64,000 nt of DNA, taken from NCBI GenBank assembly GCA_016191225.1, contig JACPPC010000018.1:62001-126000 (forward strand). Direction: 5' to 3'. Numbering within the stretch: the first letter of the stretch is position 1; each line of letters starts with the position of its first letter. Both the position numbers and the translations under genes were made by a program. The DNA is from Gemmatimonadota bacterium. GTDB lineage: Bacteria; Gemmatimonadota; Gemmatimonadetes; Gemmatimonadales; Gemmatimonadaceae. Under the pieces are notes generated by a model that was not told the DNA's origin, made no database searches, and saw only the letters and a program-made list of their open reading frames with translations. Of the stretch, positions 44,479 through 56,230 are shown piece after piece.

Positions 44479-44508
44479 AAGCCCCCGCGCCGGCCGGCGC
44501 GGGGGCTT
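44479..44508. terminator. Strong hairpin after the PEP-CTERM gene
   Basis: Perfect 30-base palindrome (AAGCCCCCGCGCC / GGCGCGGGGGCTT around GGCC), that is a 13-bp stem with a four-base loop, ending in CTTCG. It lies between convergent genes and may serve both. Confidence 0.75.
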
Positions 44509-44549
44509 CGTCGTCCGGGGGAGCGGTGCCGCGGCCGCATGGCCGCGAT

Positions 44550-45740
44550 TCAGGTCACGACGGCGCGCCGCCCGGCGTGCTTCTCCCAGGCGCCGGTGGC
44601 GAGGATCTCGTCGATAGTCCCCACCGCGCGCTCGAGCTCGTCGTCGCTCGTATAGAAGTGGGGGGCGACCCGAATACCGGCCCCGGGTCGGTAGTCGACG
44701 ATCACGTGGCGGGCGAGGAGCTCCTGCGCCACCTCGTAGCCGTGCGGCACGTCGAAGGCCACCGTGCCGCCGCGCCGCGCGTCGTCGCGCGGGGCCGACA
44801 CCGCGAAGCCGCGCGCGTCGGCGAGGGCGATCAACCGCCGCGTCTGGCGGACGCTTTTGTCGCGAATGGCCCGCACGCCGGCATGACGCACGATCCGCGG
44901 CCCCGCGAGCGCCGCGTAGAGCGCCGGAATGGACGGCGTGCCCGAGAGCCAGCGCCAGGCCCCCTCGGCGTGCGCCATCTCGTCCTCGAACGCGAATGGA
45001 CGGGCGTGCGCCTGCCATCCGGTGAGGGCCGGCGCCACCTGAGCGCTCGCGCGCGGCGACGCCCACAGGAAGCACCCGCCGGGGCCGCCGCACAGCCACT
45101 TGAGGACCCCGCCGGTGAGGAAGTCGCAGCCGATCGCGCGCACGTCAACGGGCACGACGCCCACCGAGTGGTAGGCGTCGAGGGCCACCTGCGCGCCCAT
45201 GCGTCGGGCGTGGGCGCAGATGCGCGCGGCATCCATGATATGGGCGGACCGGAAGAGCACGTGCGAGATCGCCACGAGCCGGGTCCGTTCGTCGATCGCG
45301 GCGCAGAGCCGGTCCTCGTCGATCGAGAGCCCGTCGTCGCTCGGCACCACGACCACGCGGGCACCGAACCGCGCCGCCAGCCCTTCCACGGCGTACCGCA
45401 CGCTCGGAAAGTCGAGGGCGGTCATCACGATCGTGTCGCGCGGCGGCGCGTAGTCGAGGGCCGACACGATCGCCGACTGGGCAAGGGTGACGCTGGCCAC
45501 CATCGCGACCTCGCCCGTGCCGGCGCCGATCAGCGGCGCGATCTCGTTCCCCACCGTGACCGGCATCGCCCACCACTCGCGGGCCCACGCCTGCACGCCG
45601 AACTCGGCCCACGCGTCCACGTAGTTGGCCAGCTGCTCGGGCACGCCGCGGGGCATCGCCCCGAGCGAGTTCGACACGAGGTAGGTGGTGCGCGCCAGGA
45701 TCGGGAACTCGGCGCGCCAGCGCAGCAGCGGGTCGTTCAC
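44550..45740 (-). CDS. Kynureninase-like class V aminotransferase-fold enzyme
   Basis: 396-residue PLP enzyme. The pyridoxal lysine is in GGVLKWLCGGPGGC, which resembles the kynureninase motif; the PLP-ring Asp is in ALDAYHSVGVVPVD. Related folds include cysteine desulfurases and isopenicillin-N epimerase-like proteins, so the reaction is not certain. Its GTG start is seven bases after the stop of an APC permease gene, so both are in one unit, and the permease may supply its amino acid substrate. Confidence 0.78.
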   Translation of the reverse strand: MNDPLLRWRAEFPILARTTYLVSNSLGAMPRGVPEQLANYVDAWAEFGVQAWAREWWAMPVTVGNEIAPLIGAGTGEVAMVASVTLAQSAIVSALDYAPPRDTIVMTALDFPSVRYAVEGLAARFGARVVVVPSDDGLSIDEDRLCAAIDERTRLVAISHVLFRSAHIMDAARICAHARRMGAQVALDAYHSVGVVPVDVRAIGCDFLTGGVLKWLCGGPGGCFLWASPRASAQVAPALTGWQAHARPFAFEDEMAHAEGAWRWLSGTPSIPALYAALAGPRIVRHAGVRAIRDKSVRQTRRLIALADARGFAVSAPRDDARRGGTVAFDVPHGYEVAQELLARHVIVDYRPGAGIRVAPHFYTSDDELERAVGTIDEILATGAWEKHAGRRAVVT

Positions 45741-45747
45741 CGGCCGG

Positions 45748-47076
45748 TCACGCCCCCGGCCCGGCGGGCTCCGGCGTCGGCCGGCGCCAGCGCGAGGCGG
45801 CGAAGATCGCGACGCCGACGAGGAGCGCGAGCCCGATGGCCCGCCACTCCTTGAGGGTGATGCTGGTGAGGAGCCAGGACATCGACGCGATGGCGAGGAT
45901 CGTCACCAGCGGTCCGCCGGGGAGGTCGAAGGGCTTCGCGTCGCCGTCCTGGATGCCGCGCCGCTTGAGGGCGTAGCCCGCCGCGGCGCAGGCGATGTAG
46001 AGCAGCAGCGCGGCGAGGTTGGCCAGCACCGCCAGCGCCTCGAACTCGTTGCGGATCGACAGGACGCAGACCACGGTCGACTGGAGGATGATCGCGACCC
46101 ACGGGGTCCTGAAGGTGGGATGGATGCTGGCCACGACCCGCGGCAGGAATCCGTCGCGCGCAAAGGCGAACAGCGCCCGTGGCACGGCGAGGGTCATGCC
46201 GCTCACGTACCCGAGGGTGGAGATCATCGCGCCGACGAGGAGCAGGGTGCGCCCGCCGCTCCCCATCACCCGCTCGGCGACCATCGCCAGCGGGGCGGGC
46301 CTGGCGTCGGCGAGGGCGGGGCCGAGGACGCCCTGCGCGACCGCCTGCACGGCGAGGTAGAGCAGCGTGATGCCGACCATGGCGATCGCGATCGCGCGCG
46401 GGACGGTGCGCGAGGGGTCCCTCATCTCGCCGCTCGGCACCAGCGCGCTCTCGACGCCGGTGAAGGCGAAGATGAGCACGATCGCGGTGCGGGCGACGCT
46501 CGTCGGCGCCGGCAGCTCGTGGATGGCGAGGTTGGCCGGCGCGATGGCGAGGGCGCCCACCGCCACGAGCACGAGCAGGGGAAGGAGCTTGGCCACCGCC
46601 AGCACCGTGATCAGCCGCGCCCCGTGCTTCACGCCCGTCACGTTCACCGCCGCCAGGCCGGCGAACGAGGCGGCGAGCAGCAGCGCGCGCGCCAGGGGGC
46701 CCGAGAGCGCGGGAACGAAGGCACCCACGAAGCCGGCGAAGGCGCTCGCCACGCTGGCCACGGCGTAGGTTCCCAGCAGCCAGAGCAGCACCCCGGCCAT
46801 GAAGCCGGCAAAGGGGCCGAACACGAGCTCGACGTAGGCATAGGGGCCGCCGGTGAGCGAGACCCGGCTTCCCGCCTCGGCGAAGCAGAGCACCACCAGT
46901 CCCATCACGAGGGCGCACACGACGTAGACGATCGGCGCCGCCGGGCCGATCATCCCGCTCACGGCGGCCGGGAGCCGGAAGATCCCCCCGCCCACGGTGG
47001 TGTTGAGGATCGCGGCGGCGAGGCCCCAGACGCCGATGGCCCGCACGAGTGACCGCTCGGATTCGGTGCGCAACAT
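45748..47076 (-). CDS. APC-family amino acid permease
   Basis: 442 residues, about 12 helices. TM1 carries [19 protein letters not shown]; the TM6 loop is [20 protein letters not shown] 47076 follows TACGTTTG (a perfect TAnnTTTG box, seven bases between hexamer and ATG), with no Shine-Dalgarno, suggesting a leaderless mRNA. It heads the unit with the kynureninase-like gene. Confidence 0.88.
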   Translation of the reverse strand: MLRTESERSLVRAIGVWGLAAAILNTTVGGGIFRLPAAVSGMIGPAAPIVYVVCALVMGLVVLCFAEAGSRVSLTGGPYAYVELVFGPFAGFMAGVLLWLLGTYAVASVASAFAGFVGAFVPALSGPLARALLLAASFAGLAAVNVTGVKHGARLITVLAVAKLLPLLVLVAVGALAIAPANLAIHELPAPTSVARTAIVLIFAFTGVESALVPSGEMRDPSRTVPRAIAIAMVGITLLYLAVQAVAQGVLGPALADARPAPLAMVAERVMGSGGRTLLLVGAMISTLGYVSGMTLAVPRALFAFARDGFLPRVVASIHPTFRTPWVAIILQSTVVCVLSIRNEFEALAVLANLAALLLYIACAAAGYALKRRGIQDGDAKPFDLPGGPLVTILAIASMSWLLTSITLKEWRAIGLALLVGVAIFAASRWRRPTPEPAGPGA

Positions 47077-47081
47077 GGCCC

Positions 47082-47089
47082 CAAACGTA
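47082..47089 (-). promoter_or_regulatory. TAnnTTTG -10 box (TACGTTTG)
   Basis: TACGTTTG on the minus strand; the hexamer ends seven bases before ATG 47076. It matches the Bacteroidetes-type -7 consensus TAnnTTTG exactly. Confidence 0.5.
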
Positions 47090-47175
47090 CAGCGCGACGC
47101 GTCGCCTGTCGCCCGCGCCCGCGCCGCCGCCGCCGCGACTGGCGACCCGCGGTCCCCCGTCCCAAGTTGTGCGCG

Positions 47176-48249
47176 ATGCGGATTGCGGTGGTCCTCGGCG
47201 GCGGCGGGCTCAAGGGCTTCGCGCACCTGGGGGTGGTGCGTGCCCTCCGCGAGCGCGGCATCACTCCCACGGTCTTCGCCGGCACCAGCATCGGGTCGCT
47301 CGTCGCCGCCGCCGTCACCACCGGCACCAGCGTGGAGCGGCTCGAGCACAGCGCCCGCGAGCTCAAGCGTGCGCAGCTGTTCCAGCTCAACCGGATGAAG
47401 ATCGTGATCGACCGCATGCGCGCCCCGAGCGTCTACGCCGGCGAGCCGCTGCGCGCCCTGATCAACGACCTCGTGCACGAGCGCACGTTCGCCCAGCTGG
47501 TGTCGCCCCTGTTCGTGAACACCGTCGACGCCGAAACGGGGTTCCAGCAGGTGTGGGGGATGCCGGGGCTGCAGGAGGTGAGCGTGCGCGACGCCGTGTA
47601 TGCGAGCTGCGCGCTGCCGGGGGCCTTTCCGCCGGGGCTGGTGGGAGGGCGCACCTGCATGGACGGCGGCGCGGTGGACAACCTGCCGGTGAACGTGGCG
47701 GCGCAGGACATGGACGCGGTGATCGCGGTGGACGTGGGCTCGAGCGACATGACGCGCGCCGAGGGGATCGCCGGCAAGGGATTCTTCGACATCTCGATGC
47801 GGGCGGCACAGATCACCACCGCGGCGCTGCAGCGGGCCCAGCTCGACAAGTGGACCAAGCCGCCGATGCTGCTGATCCGCCCGCGGGTGAACCACATCGA
47901 CTGGTTCGCCTTCGGCCACGCCGCCTTCCTGATCGACGAGGGCTACCGCGCCGCCGTCGAGGCCCTCGAGCACTTCGAGACGATGATGACCGCCGGCGCC
48001 GGGATCTACCCGCGGCGGGTGATGGAGGTGGAGGTGTCGCGCGAACTCTGCGTGGGCTGCCGCCTCTGCACGGTCCTCGCCCCGGGGCTGTTCGCGATGG
48101 ACGCCGAGGGCAAGGCCTACGCCCGCGAGCGGATCCTGCACTGGTCCCCCGCCGACGGTGCCTTCGTGCGCCAGTGCCCCACGAGCGCGATCACGGCGCG
48201 GCGGCTGGAGCGCCGCACGCCGCCGTCGGTGACGTCGTTCCGGGACTGA
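47176..48249 (+). CDS. Patatin-like phospholipase fused to a ferredoxin domain
   Basis: 357 residues. Residues 1-285 form a patatin lipase domain: oxyanion loop VLGGGGLKG, nucleophile Ser38 in GTSIGS, catalytic Asp163 in CMDGGAVDN. Residues 286-345 form a one-cluster ferredoxin module with Cys292, Cys295, Cys298 ([15 protein letters not shown]) and Cys334 followed by Pro (RQCPTSAIT), so a [4Fe-4S] site is likely. An iron-sulfur sensor or electron carrier on a phospholipase is unusual. ATG 47176 is used; ATG 47167 is in frame three codons earlier. CAAGTT lies seven bases before the start. Confidence 0.88.
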   Translation: MRIAVVLGGGGLKGFAHLGVVRALRERGITPTVFAGTSIGSLVAAAVTTGTSVERLEHSARELKRAQLFQLNRMKIVIDRMRAPSVYAGEPLRALINDLVHERTFAQLVSPLFVNTVDAETGFQQVWGMPGLQEVSVRDAVYASCALPGAFPPGLVGGRTCMDGGAVDNLPVNVAAQDMDAVIAVDVGSSDMTRAEGIAGKGFFDISMRAAQITTAALQRAQLDKWTKPPMLLIRPRVNHIDWFAFGHAAFLIDEGYRAAVEALEHFETMMTAGAGIYPRRVMEVEVSRELCVGCRLCTVLAPGLFAMDAEGKAYARERILHWSPADGAFVRQCPTSAITARRLERRTPPSVTSFRD

Positions 48250-48320
48250 CGTCATCCCGGGCGGCGCGAAGGAAGCGCCCGATCCACAGGCAGGCCCTTC
48301 GCGGCGCCGAAACGGGGCGG

Positions 48321-49325
48321 TCAGAGCCGCGCCAGCGCCTCGTGGGCCAGCAGTTCGTACGCGTCCACGGCCTTCACCAGCTCGGCCTCCTCCACGAACT
48401 CGCCATCGGTGTGGGCCTGGTGGATCGAGCCGGGACCGAAGAGATACGGCTTGCCCCAGTTGGTGAGCGCGGGAATGTCGGTCGCGAAGGCGACCACGGA
48501 GGTCGCGAAGCCGGGCACCGTGGTGAGCTTCACCGGCGGCACGGTCACGCCGTACTCGAGCTCGGCGCGGCCGGCGGCCCAGGCATCGAGGATCGCGCGA
48601 AACTCCGCGGCTGGGGCGACCAGCCGGGCCATCAGCCGCGCCTCGGCCGCCGGCGCCAGCACGTTGTCGGCGACGCCGCCGGAGACGAAGCCGATGTTGA
48701 TCGTCGTCGCCCCCAGCACGGAGTCGTGGGGAAGCGCGATGGCGTCGAGCCCGGCCAGCAGCTGCACGAGCTCGTGGGTCGCCGAGCGGCCGAGGTCGGG
48801 GTAGGCCGAGTGCGCGGCCCGCCCGGCGACGCGCACGGTGGCGCGGATCGCCCCCTTGGTGCCCACGGCGAGGGTGCTTTCGGTGGGCTCGCCGTCGATG
48901 AGGATCGTGCTCGACGTCTGGTGGGCGTTGGCGGCCCGGGCGCCGTCGTGCGAGGTCTCCTCACCCACCACGAACAGCAGGGCCACGCTCACGCCGCCGG
49001 CCCGCAGGCGATCGGCGGCGCAGATCATCGACGCCGCAATTCCCTTGGCGTCGCAGGCGCCCCGCCCGTACAGCCGGCCCCCCTCGCGACGGGGCGGAAT
49101 GAACGGAGGGACGGTGTCGAGGTGCGTGCTGAGGGTGACCTTGGGGAGGTCGCCGGAGGTCGCGAGCAGGTTGTCCCGCCCCGGGCCCACCGGAATGCGC
49201 TGGCAGCGCCAGCCGCGCCCCTGCAGCAGCGCCTCGGCCCGCGCGATCGCGGGCTCCTCGCGGCCGGAGGTGGAGTCCGCCTCCATGAGGTGGACGGCGA
49301 TGTCGACGGGATCGAGGGCGGGCAT
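48321..49325 (-). CDS. M20-family metallopeptidase (ArgE/DapE-like)
   Basis: 334 residues. Zinc-ligand segments: [10 protein letters not shown] (His and its Asp), GRGACDAKG (bridging Asp), GEETSHDGA (catalytic Glu and zinc Glu), and the last His in [10 protein letters not shown] dimerisation lid domain lies in the middle (about 150-260). Such enzymes remove acyl groups from amino acids (acetylornithine deacetylase, succinyl-diaminopimelate desuccinylase). Which one cannot be told. ATG 49325 gives a standard start; ATG 49361 is possible. Confidence 0.88.
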   Translation of the reverse strand: MPALDPVDIAVHLMEADSTSGREEPAIARAEALLQGRGWRCQRIPVGPGRDNLLATSGDLPKVTLSTHLDTVPPFIPPRREGGRLYGRGACDAKGIAASMICAADRLRAGGVSVALLFVVGEETSHDGARAANAHQTSSTILIDGEPTESTLAVGTKGAIRATVRVAGRAAHSAYPDLGRSATHELVQLLAGLDAIALPHDSVLGATTINIGFVSGGVADNVLAPAAEARLMARLVAPAAEFRAILDAWAAGRAELEYGVTVPPVKLTTVPGFATSVVAFATDIPALTNWGKPYLFGPGSIHQAHTDGEFVEEAELVKAVDAYELLAHEALARL

Positions 49326-49438
49326 GGGCGATACAAGGACACCCGGGAGGGCGTGGCGCAACGCCCGTCGTCGCCGGGCCGGGCGACCGCCGGCCCGGGG
49401 GGAGGGCGACCCCGGGGGCGAACCTCGGCCCCCGATGC

Positions 49439-49446
49439 TATCTTTG
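49439..49446 (+). promoter_or_regulatory. TAnnTTTG box (TATCTTTG) before the aconitase gene
   Basis: TATCTTTG, about 93 bases before ATG 49539. It is the expected -10-like position for a transcript with a short leader of about 80 bases. No -35 match was seen. Confidence 0.4.
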
Positions 49447-49538
49447 GCGCAGCCTGTCGCGGGCGGACGTCACGCCGCGGCAGTGGCTCCGTTCGTCACC
49501 GCGCCCGCACCGTCGGGCGCTCCGGCCAGAGACGCCGA

Positions 49539-52307
<2,769 letters not shown>

Positions 52308-52703
52308 CCATCGCGCCTGCTGCGGCTGCTCGCCGCCGGTGAACTCGTTGCACACGATCCGGCCGTCGGCGGGACACCAGGGGCGACTCACGCTGCCGCG
52401 GGTGGTGCGCTGCGCCGTGGCGCCCGTGGCGAGGGTGACGACGAACAGGCCGTTGGGCCCGATGCGGCAGGACGCGAGGTCGATCCGCGTCCCGTCGGGG
52501 TTCCGACCGGGCTCGGTGTTGTGGCCTTCGCCGTCGCCCCGCACGACGCGCGTCGGCGTGCCGGTGGCGACGGTGACGGTCGCATCGGGGCCGGCATCGC
52601 GGATCACGCTCACGCCCGTCGACGCGCTCGTGACCGGGTCGCTCCTTCCAGGGGCGAGCCGGAGGAGGTTCCGCACGCGCACGGACGGCACGAACGTCTC
52701 CAT
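52308..52703 (-). pseudogene. Remnant of a TolB-like (PD40) beta-propeller protein
   Basis: On the minus strand, from ATG 52703, coding-like sequence with PD40 character: PGRNPDGTRIDLASC, GPNGLFVVTLATGATAQRTT and SRPWCPADGRIVCNEFTGG. The frame then runs without a stop into the antisense of acnA, so the gene has no proper 3' end. Probably the truncated end of a TolB-like or kinase-linked propeller gene. Confidence 0.4.
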
Positions 52704-52712
52704 GCTCCCGCC

Positions 52713-53624
52713 GTGACCCAACGCGCCCTCGTCCTGATCGCCAATCCCGCCTCGGGGCGCGGGCGGGGGCGTGGCCTGCTCGCCGCGGCGGAATCGGCTC
52801 TCCGCGCGGCCGGCCCGGTCGAGGTGCGCGTGAGCACCGGTCCCGGCGACGAGGTTCGCCTCGCCGGCGAGGCGGCCGCGACGGGCGTCACCAGTATCGC
52901 CGTGCTCGGCGGCGACGGCACGTGGGGCAACGTGGCGCATGGCCTCATGGACGCCACGCCGGGGGCGACCGCCGCCGATCGCCCGCGCCTGGTCCTGCTC
53001 GCCGCCGGCACGGGGAACGACTTCGCCACGTCGCTCGGCGCCCCGGCAGGCGACTTCGCCGCCATGGTGGCGCTCGCCGCGGCGGGCACCGGGCGGCAGG
53101 TGGACGTGGGCCTGGTGAACGGCCGGCACTTCCTCAATTGCCTCGGCTTCGGCTTCGACGCCGCGGTGGTGGAGCGCTCGCGCGACGTGCGCTGGCTGCG
53201 CGGCCACCCGGTGTACGTCGCCACGGCGGTGGCCCTCCTGTTCGGCTACCCGGGGCTGCAGGTCGCCGAGGGCGGCGGGGCGATGCGCCGCCGGCTCATG
53301 TACGCGTTCGCCAACGGCCGTCGCGTGGGCGGGGGCTTTCCGATCGCGCCGCGCGCCTCGGTCACGGACGGCGTGCTCGACCGGGTGGTGGTGACCGACG
53401 CCGGACCGCTCGGCCGCGCCCGGATCCTGGCCAAGGCGCGGGCGGGGCAGCATGAGGGGGAGCCGGAGATCGTGATGGACACCGGGCGGGCCTGGCGGCT
53501 GCGATTCGAGGAGCCGCCGTTGTACCAGGTGGACGGCGAGCTCGAGCGGGCGACCTCGCCGGAGGTCGAAGTCCGGTGCCTCCCGGGCGCCCTGCGCGTG
53601 GTGGCCCCGGCGGGGGCGCGCTAG
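52713..53624 (+). CDS. Diacylglycerol/lipid kinase (DagK/YegS family)
   Basis: 303 residues. Nucleotide-binding motifs ANPASGRGRG (N-terminus) and VLGGDGTWGNVAHG, then LAAGTGNDFATSLG, are all present; the C-terminal beta domain has FGFDAAVVERSRDVRWL and MYAFANGRRVGGGF. It phosphorylates diacylglycerol or a related lipid. GTG 52713 precedes the nucleotide motif at the normal distance; the open frame upstream is antisense noise. Confidence 0.88.
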   Translation: MTQRALVLIANPASGRGRGRGLLAAAESALRAAGPVEVRVSTGPGDEVRLAGEAAATGVTSIAVLGGDGTWGNVAHGLMDATPGATAADRPRLVLLAAGTGNDFATSLGAPAGDFAAMVALAAAGTGRQVDVGLVNGRHFLNCLGFGFDAAVVERSRDVRWLRGHPVYVATAVALLFGYPGLQVAEGGGAMRRRLMYAFANGRRVGGGFPIAPRASVTDGVLDRVVVTDAGPLGRARILAKARAGQHEGEPEIVMDTGRAWRLRFEEPPLYQVDGELERATSPEVEVRCLPGALRVVAPAGAR

Positions 53625-53627
53625 CTT
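53622..53627 (+). promoter_or_regulatory. TAnnTT -10 box (TAGCTT) overlapping a stop codon
   Basis: TAGCTT begins with the stop codon of the lipid kinase gene and ends 43 bases before ATG 53671. Confidence 0.3.
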
Positions 53628-53670
53628 TCACGGGTACGTTCGAGCCCATGTCCCCACCGGAGTGTTGTCC

Positions 53671-54252
53671 ATGGTCCGTCCCGTTCGACTGCTCGCCGCC
53701 AGCGCCGCCCTCGCCGCCGCCGCGCCGCTCTTCGCGCAGGGGGTGCCGGCGGCCAACGCGCCCAAGCTCGGCGAGGTCGCCCCCGACTTCACCATTCCCG
53801 TGGCGACGAAGGACGGCGTGCGCGCCAAGCCGCTGCACCTCGCCGACCTTCGTGGCTCCACCGTGGTGCTGGCCTTCTTCCCGCGCGCCCGCACCAGCGG
53901 CTGCACGGTGCAGATGAAGACCTACCGCGACCAATACGCGACGCTCTTCAAGGGAGGCGCGAAGATCGTGCTGGTGGGCGTGAGCACCGATGCCGACACC
54001 ACGCTCGCCAACTGGGCGAAGGAGGAGGGCTTCCCGTTCCTCATGGCGTCGGACATGGACGGGAAGGTCGGCACGCTGTACGCGACGTACAACCCGAGCA
54101 GCAAGATGGAGGCGCGGAACCTCGTGGTGATCGGGGCCGACGGGAAGATCGCGTGGGAGCAGCGCCCGGTGCGCGTGATGGCGCAGGAGACGTACACCGA
54201 CCTCGGCGCGGCGGTGGAGAGGGTGGCCAAGGGCGGTGGCGGCGATCGCTAG
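53671..54252 (+). CDS. Exported peroxiredoxin (AhpC/TSA, Bcp-like)
   Basis: 193 residues with a signal peptide (about 1-23, ending PLFAQ), so it acts in the periplasm, which is unusual for Bcp-type enzymes. The thioredoxin fold contains APDFTIPVATKDG, and the peroxidatic Cys78 in PRARTSGCTVQMKTYRD. No other Cys is present, so it is a 1-Cys type that needs an outside thiol. It reduces peroxides. ATG 53671 is preferred to GTG 53662 because the signal peptide fits. Confidence 0.85.
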   Translation: MVRPVRLLAASAALAAAAPLFAQGVPAANAPKLGEVAPDFTIPVATKDGVRAKPLHLADLRGSTVVLAFFPRARTSGCTVQMKTYRDQYATLFKGGAKIVLVGVSTDADTTLANWAKEEGFPFLMASDMDGKVGTLYATYNPSSKMEARNLVVIGADGKIAWEQRPVRVMAQETYTDLGAAVERVAKGGGGDR

Positions 54253-54279
54253 CCGCGTGCACGGGTTGCGCCGCAGCCG

Positions 54280-54305
54280 AGGGGGCGTCCGCCAGGGCGC
54301 CCCCT
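54280..54305. terminator. Hairpin after the peroxiredoxin gene
   Basis: 8-bp stem (AGGGGGCG / CGCCCCCT) with a ten-base loop, followed by a T-containing tail (TCGCCTT). It lies between the peroxiredoxin and glycerate kinase genes. Confidence 0.55.
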
Positions 54306-54327
54306 TCGCCTTGCCCGCTTCCGCCGC

Positions 54328-55665
54328 ATGACGCCGCGCGCCGCTCACCTGCTCATGGAGATCTACCGCGCGGCCGTGCGCGGGGCCGACCCCGGCGTCG
54401 CGGTCGCCGAAGCGATCTCCGAGATGGAGTTCCGCCCCGCGCCGCTCTGGCTGCTGGCGATCGGCAAGGCGGCGCACACGATGTCGCAGGCGGCGGTGCG
54501 CGCGCTCGCCGCGCGCGGGTTGCAGCCGGCGGGGGGCGTGGTGGTCGGGGCGCACGACGAGCAGTCGCCGCATGCGCAGCTCGAGACCGCCACCGGCGAG
54601 CATCCGATGCCCGGTACGATGTCGTTCAAGGCGGCGGAGCGGATTGGCGGCGTCGTGGAGCGCGTGCGCGGCGACGACGAGGTGCTGGTGCTGCTCTCGG
54701 GGGGCGGGTCGTCGCTGGCGGCGGCACCGGTGGACGGCGTCGCACCGGAGGACCTCGTGGCACTCAACGCGACCCTGCTCGGCTCGGGCGCCGACATCAT
54801 GGTCATGAACGCGGTGCGCAAGCGCTTCTCGCGCTGGGCGGCGGGGCGGCTGGCGCAGGCCCTGACCCCGGCGCGCGTGCGTTGCCTGATCGTGAGCGAC
54901 GTGCACGGCGACGACCCGACGTTCGTCGCCAGCGGGCCGTGCGCCCCCGACCCGCTGTTCGCGGCCGACGTCGAGGCCCTGCTCGCCGAGCACGAGCTGG
55001 TGGCGCGCCTGCCGGCGCGGATGCGCACGGCGCTCGCGGCGGTGGCGCGCGGCGAGCAGCCGGAGACCCCCAAGCCGGGCGACCCGGCGTTTGCGACCGT
55101 GAGCCAGCGGGTGATCCTCGGCAACGCGCAAGCCCTGCAGGCGGCGGCCGCGCGCGCCACCGCGCTCGGCGTGCGGCCGGTGTACATCTCGCGTGAGCCG
55201 ATCCGGAGCAGCGCGGCGCGCACCGGCGAGATGCTGGTGGGGGAGCTGTTGCGATTCGCCGACAGCGGGCTCCAGCGCTCGAACGACCCCGCGCCCTTTG
55301 CGTGCATGCTGTGGGGCGGGGAGACGACCGTGGCCCTCGAGCCGGGGGAGCACGGCATCGGCGGTCGTTGCCAGGAACTCGCGCTGTCGGCGGCGCGCAC
55401 GCTGCACGAGGCGGGAAAGCAGGCGCACGGCGTGTCGCTGCTGGCGGCGGGAACGGACGGGCGCGACGGCCCCACCGATGCGGCGGGCGCGATCGTGGAC
55501 GGGACGACGTGGTGCGCGATCGCGGCGGCGGGGCGCGACCCGGCGCTCGACCTCGCGGCCCACGATGCCTACCATGCGTTCGACGCGGTCGGGGCGCTCG
55601 TGCGGACCGGGCAGACCGGCACGAACGTGCGCGACGTGGTGGTGGGGATCGTGACGCCGCGGTAG
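54328..55665 (+). CDS. Glycerate kinase, DUF4147/MOFRL family
   Basis: 445 residues. The N-terminal DUF4147 domain (LLAIGKAAHTMSQAAVRALA; VLVLLSGGGSSLAAAPVDG; EHPMPG) is followed by the MOFRL domain (MLWGGETTVALE; GGRCQELALSAA; LAAGTDGRDGPTDAAGAIVD). It phosphorylates glycerate to 2-phosphoglycerate in glyoxylate or tartrate metabolism. Start ATG 54328. Last gene before the less GC-rich island. Confidence 0.93.
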   Translation: MTPRAAHLLMEIYRAAVRGADPGVAVAEAISEMEFRPAPLWLLAIGKAAHTMSQAAVRALAARGLQPAGGVVVGAHDEQSPHAQLETATGEHPMPGTMSFKAAERIGGVVERVRGDDEVLVLLSGGGSSLAAAPVDGVAPEDLVALNATLLGSGADIMVMNAVRKRFSRWAAGRLAQALTPARVRCLIVSDVHGDDPTFVASGPCAPDPLFAADVEALLAEHELVARLPARMRTALAAVARGEQPETPKPGDPAFATVSQRVILGNAQALQAAAARATALGVRPVYISREPIRSSAARTGEMLVGELLRFADSGLQRSNDPAPFACMLWGGETTVALEPGEHGIGGRCQELALSAARTLHEAGKQAHGVSLLAAGTDGRDGPTDAAGAIVDGTTWCAIAAAGRDPALDLAAHDAYHAFDAVGALVRTGQTGTNVRDVVVGIVTPR

Positions 55666-55823
55666 TGGAGAGCCAATCTCGTCGAAGTCTGTCGAGCGCC
55701 GCTAACCCAGCAGGACCGATCGCGCGTCGAGTAGCTCACAAACAGCTGATCGCTGCTACGACGATGGCCCGATGCGGTATGACGCTTGGGACCAGTCTAG
55801 ACGATGCCGCCGGTGCGGAGCAC

Positions 55824-55852
55824 TTGCGAGACTCCTTGGGGGGGGGTATGCT
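55824..55852 (+). promoter_or_regulatory. Sigma70-like promoter of the cysteine-peptide island
   Basis: TTGCGA (55824-55829), a 17-base spacer including a run of nine G, and TATGCT (55847-55852). Four of six positions match the consensus in each box and the spacing is ideal. The predicted start is near 55859, 40 bases before ATG 55899. It would read the whole island 55899-61413. Confidence 0.6.
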
Positions 55853-55898
55853 CTCCGCGTTCACGAACGTCGCATTCACCTCAGGTACGGAGAAGCAG

Positions 55899-56129
55899 AT
55901 GCGCGCACGACGCACTACCCTCAGGATGGCGCTCCTACTTGCCATCGTCGCAGGAGGCGCAACCGCTCTCGATGCGGCGGCGCCGAAGAAGGCGGAGCCG
56001 TGCCACCATCTACGGTGCCAGCTCGACCAGTGGGGGAATCCGACCGGGAATTGCACCTACGGTTTCTGGATGTCCTGTACGGCCGGTATTCCCGAAGTGT
56101 GTGCGAGCGGCAGCTGCGACGACACCTGA
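55899..56129 (+). CDS. Secreted six-cysteine peptide
   Basis: 76 residues. A basic N-terminus and hydrophobic core (MALLLAIVAGGATALDAAA, about 10-28) form a signal peptide. The mature part is about 48 residues with six Cys (EPCHHLRCQLD, NPTGNCTYGFWMSC, GIPEVCASGSCDD) and a Gly/Trp-rich middle, acidic at the end. Six Cys in under 50 residues point to three disulfides, a metal-binding site or a modified peptide. A good Shine-Dalgarno (GGAGAAGCAG) precedes ATG 55899; ATG 55848 is in frame upstream. First gene of the island. No family recognised; it resembles in layout the short Cys peptides that precede redox genes in Bacteroidetes. Confidence 0.7.
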   Translation: MRARRTTLRMALLLAIVAGGATALDAAAPKKAEPCHHLRCQLDQWGNPTGNCTYGFWMSCTAGIPEVCASGSCDDT

Positions 56130-56230
56130 GCTGTCCTGGGATAGCCAAGCTGCCACACGCGTCTCTCATCGGCTCGGCTGAACGCGAGCCACCCTGGAGG
56201 CTACTGCGACTTGCCGCGGTGGTCTTCAGG

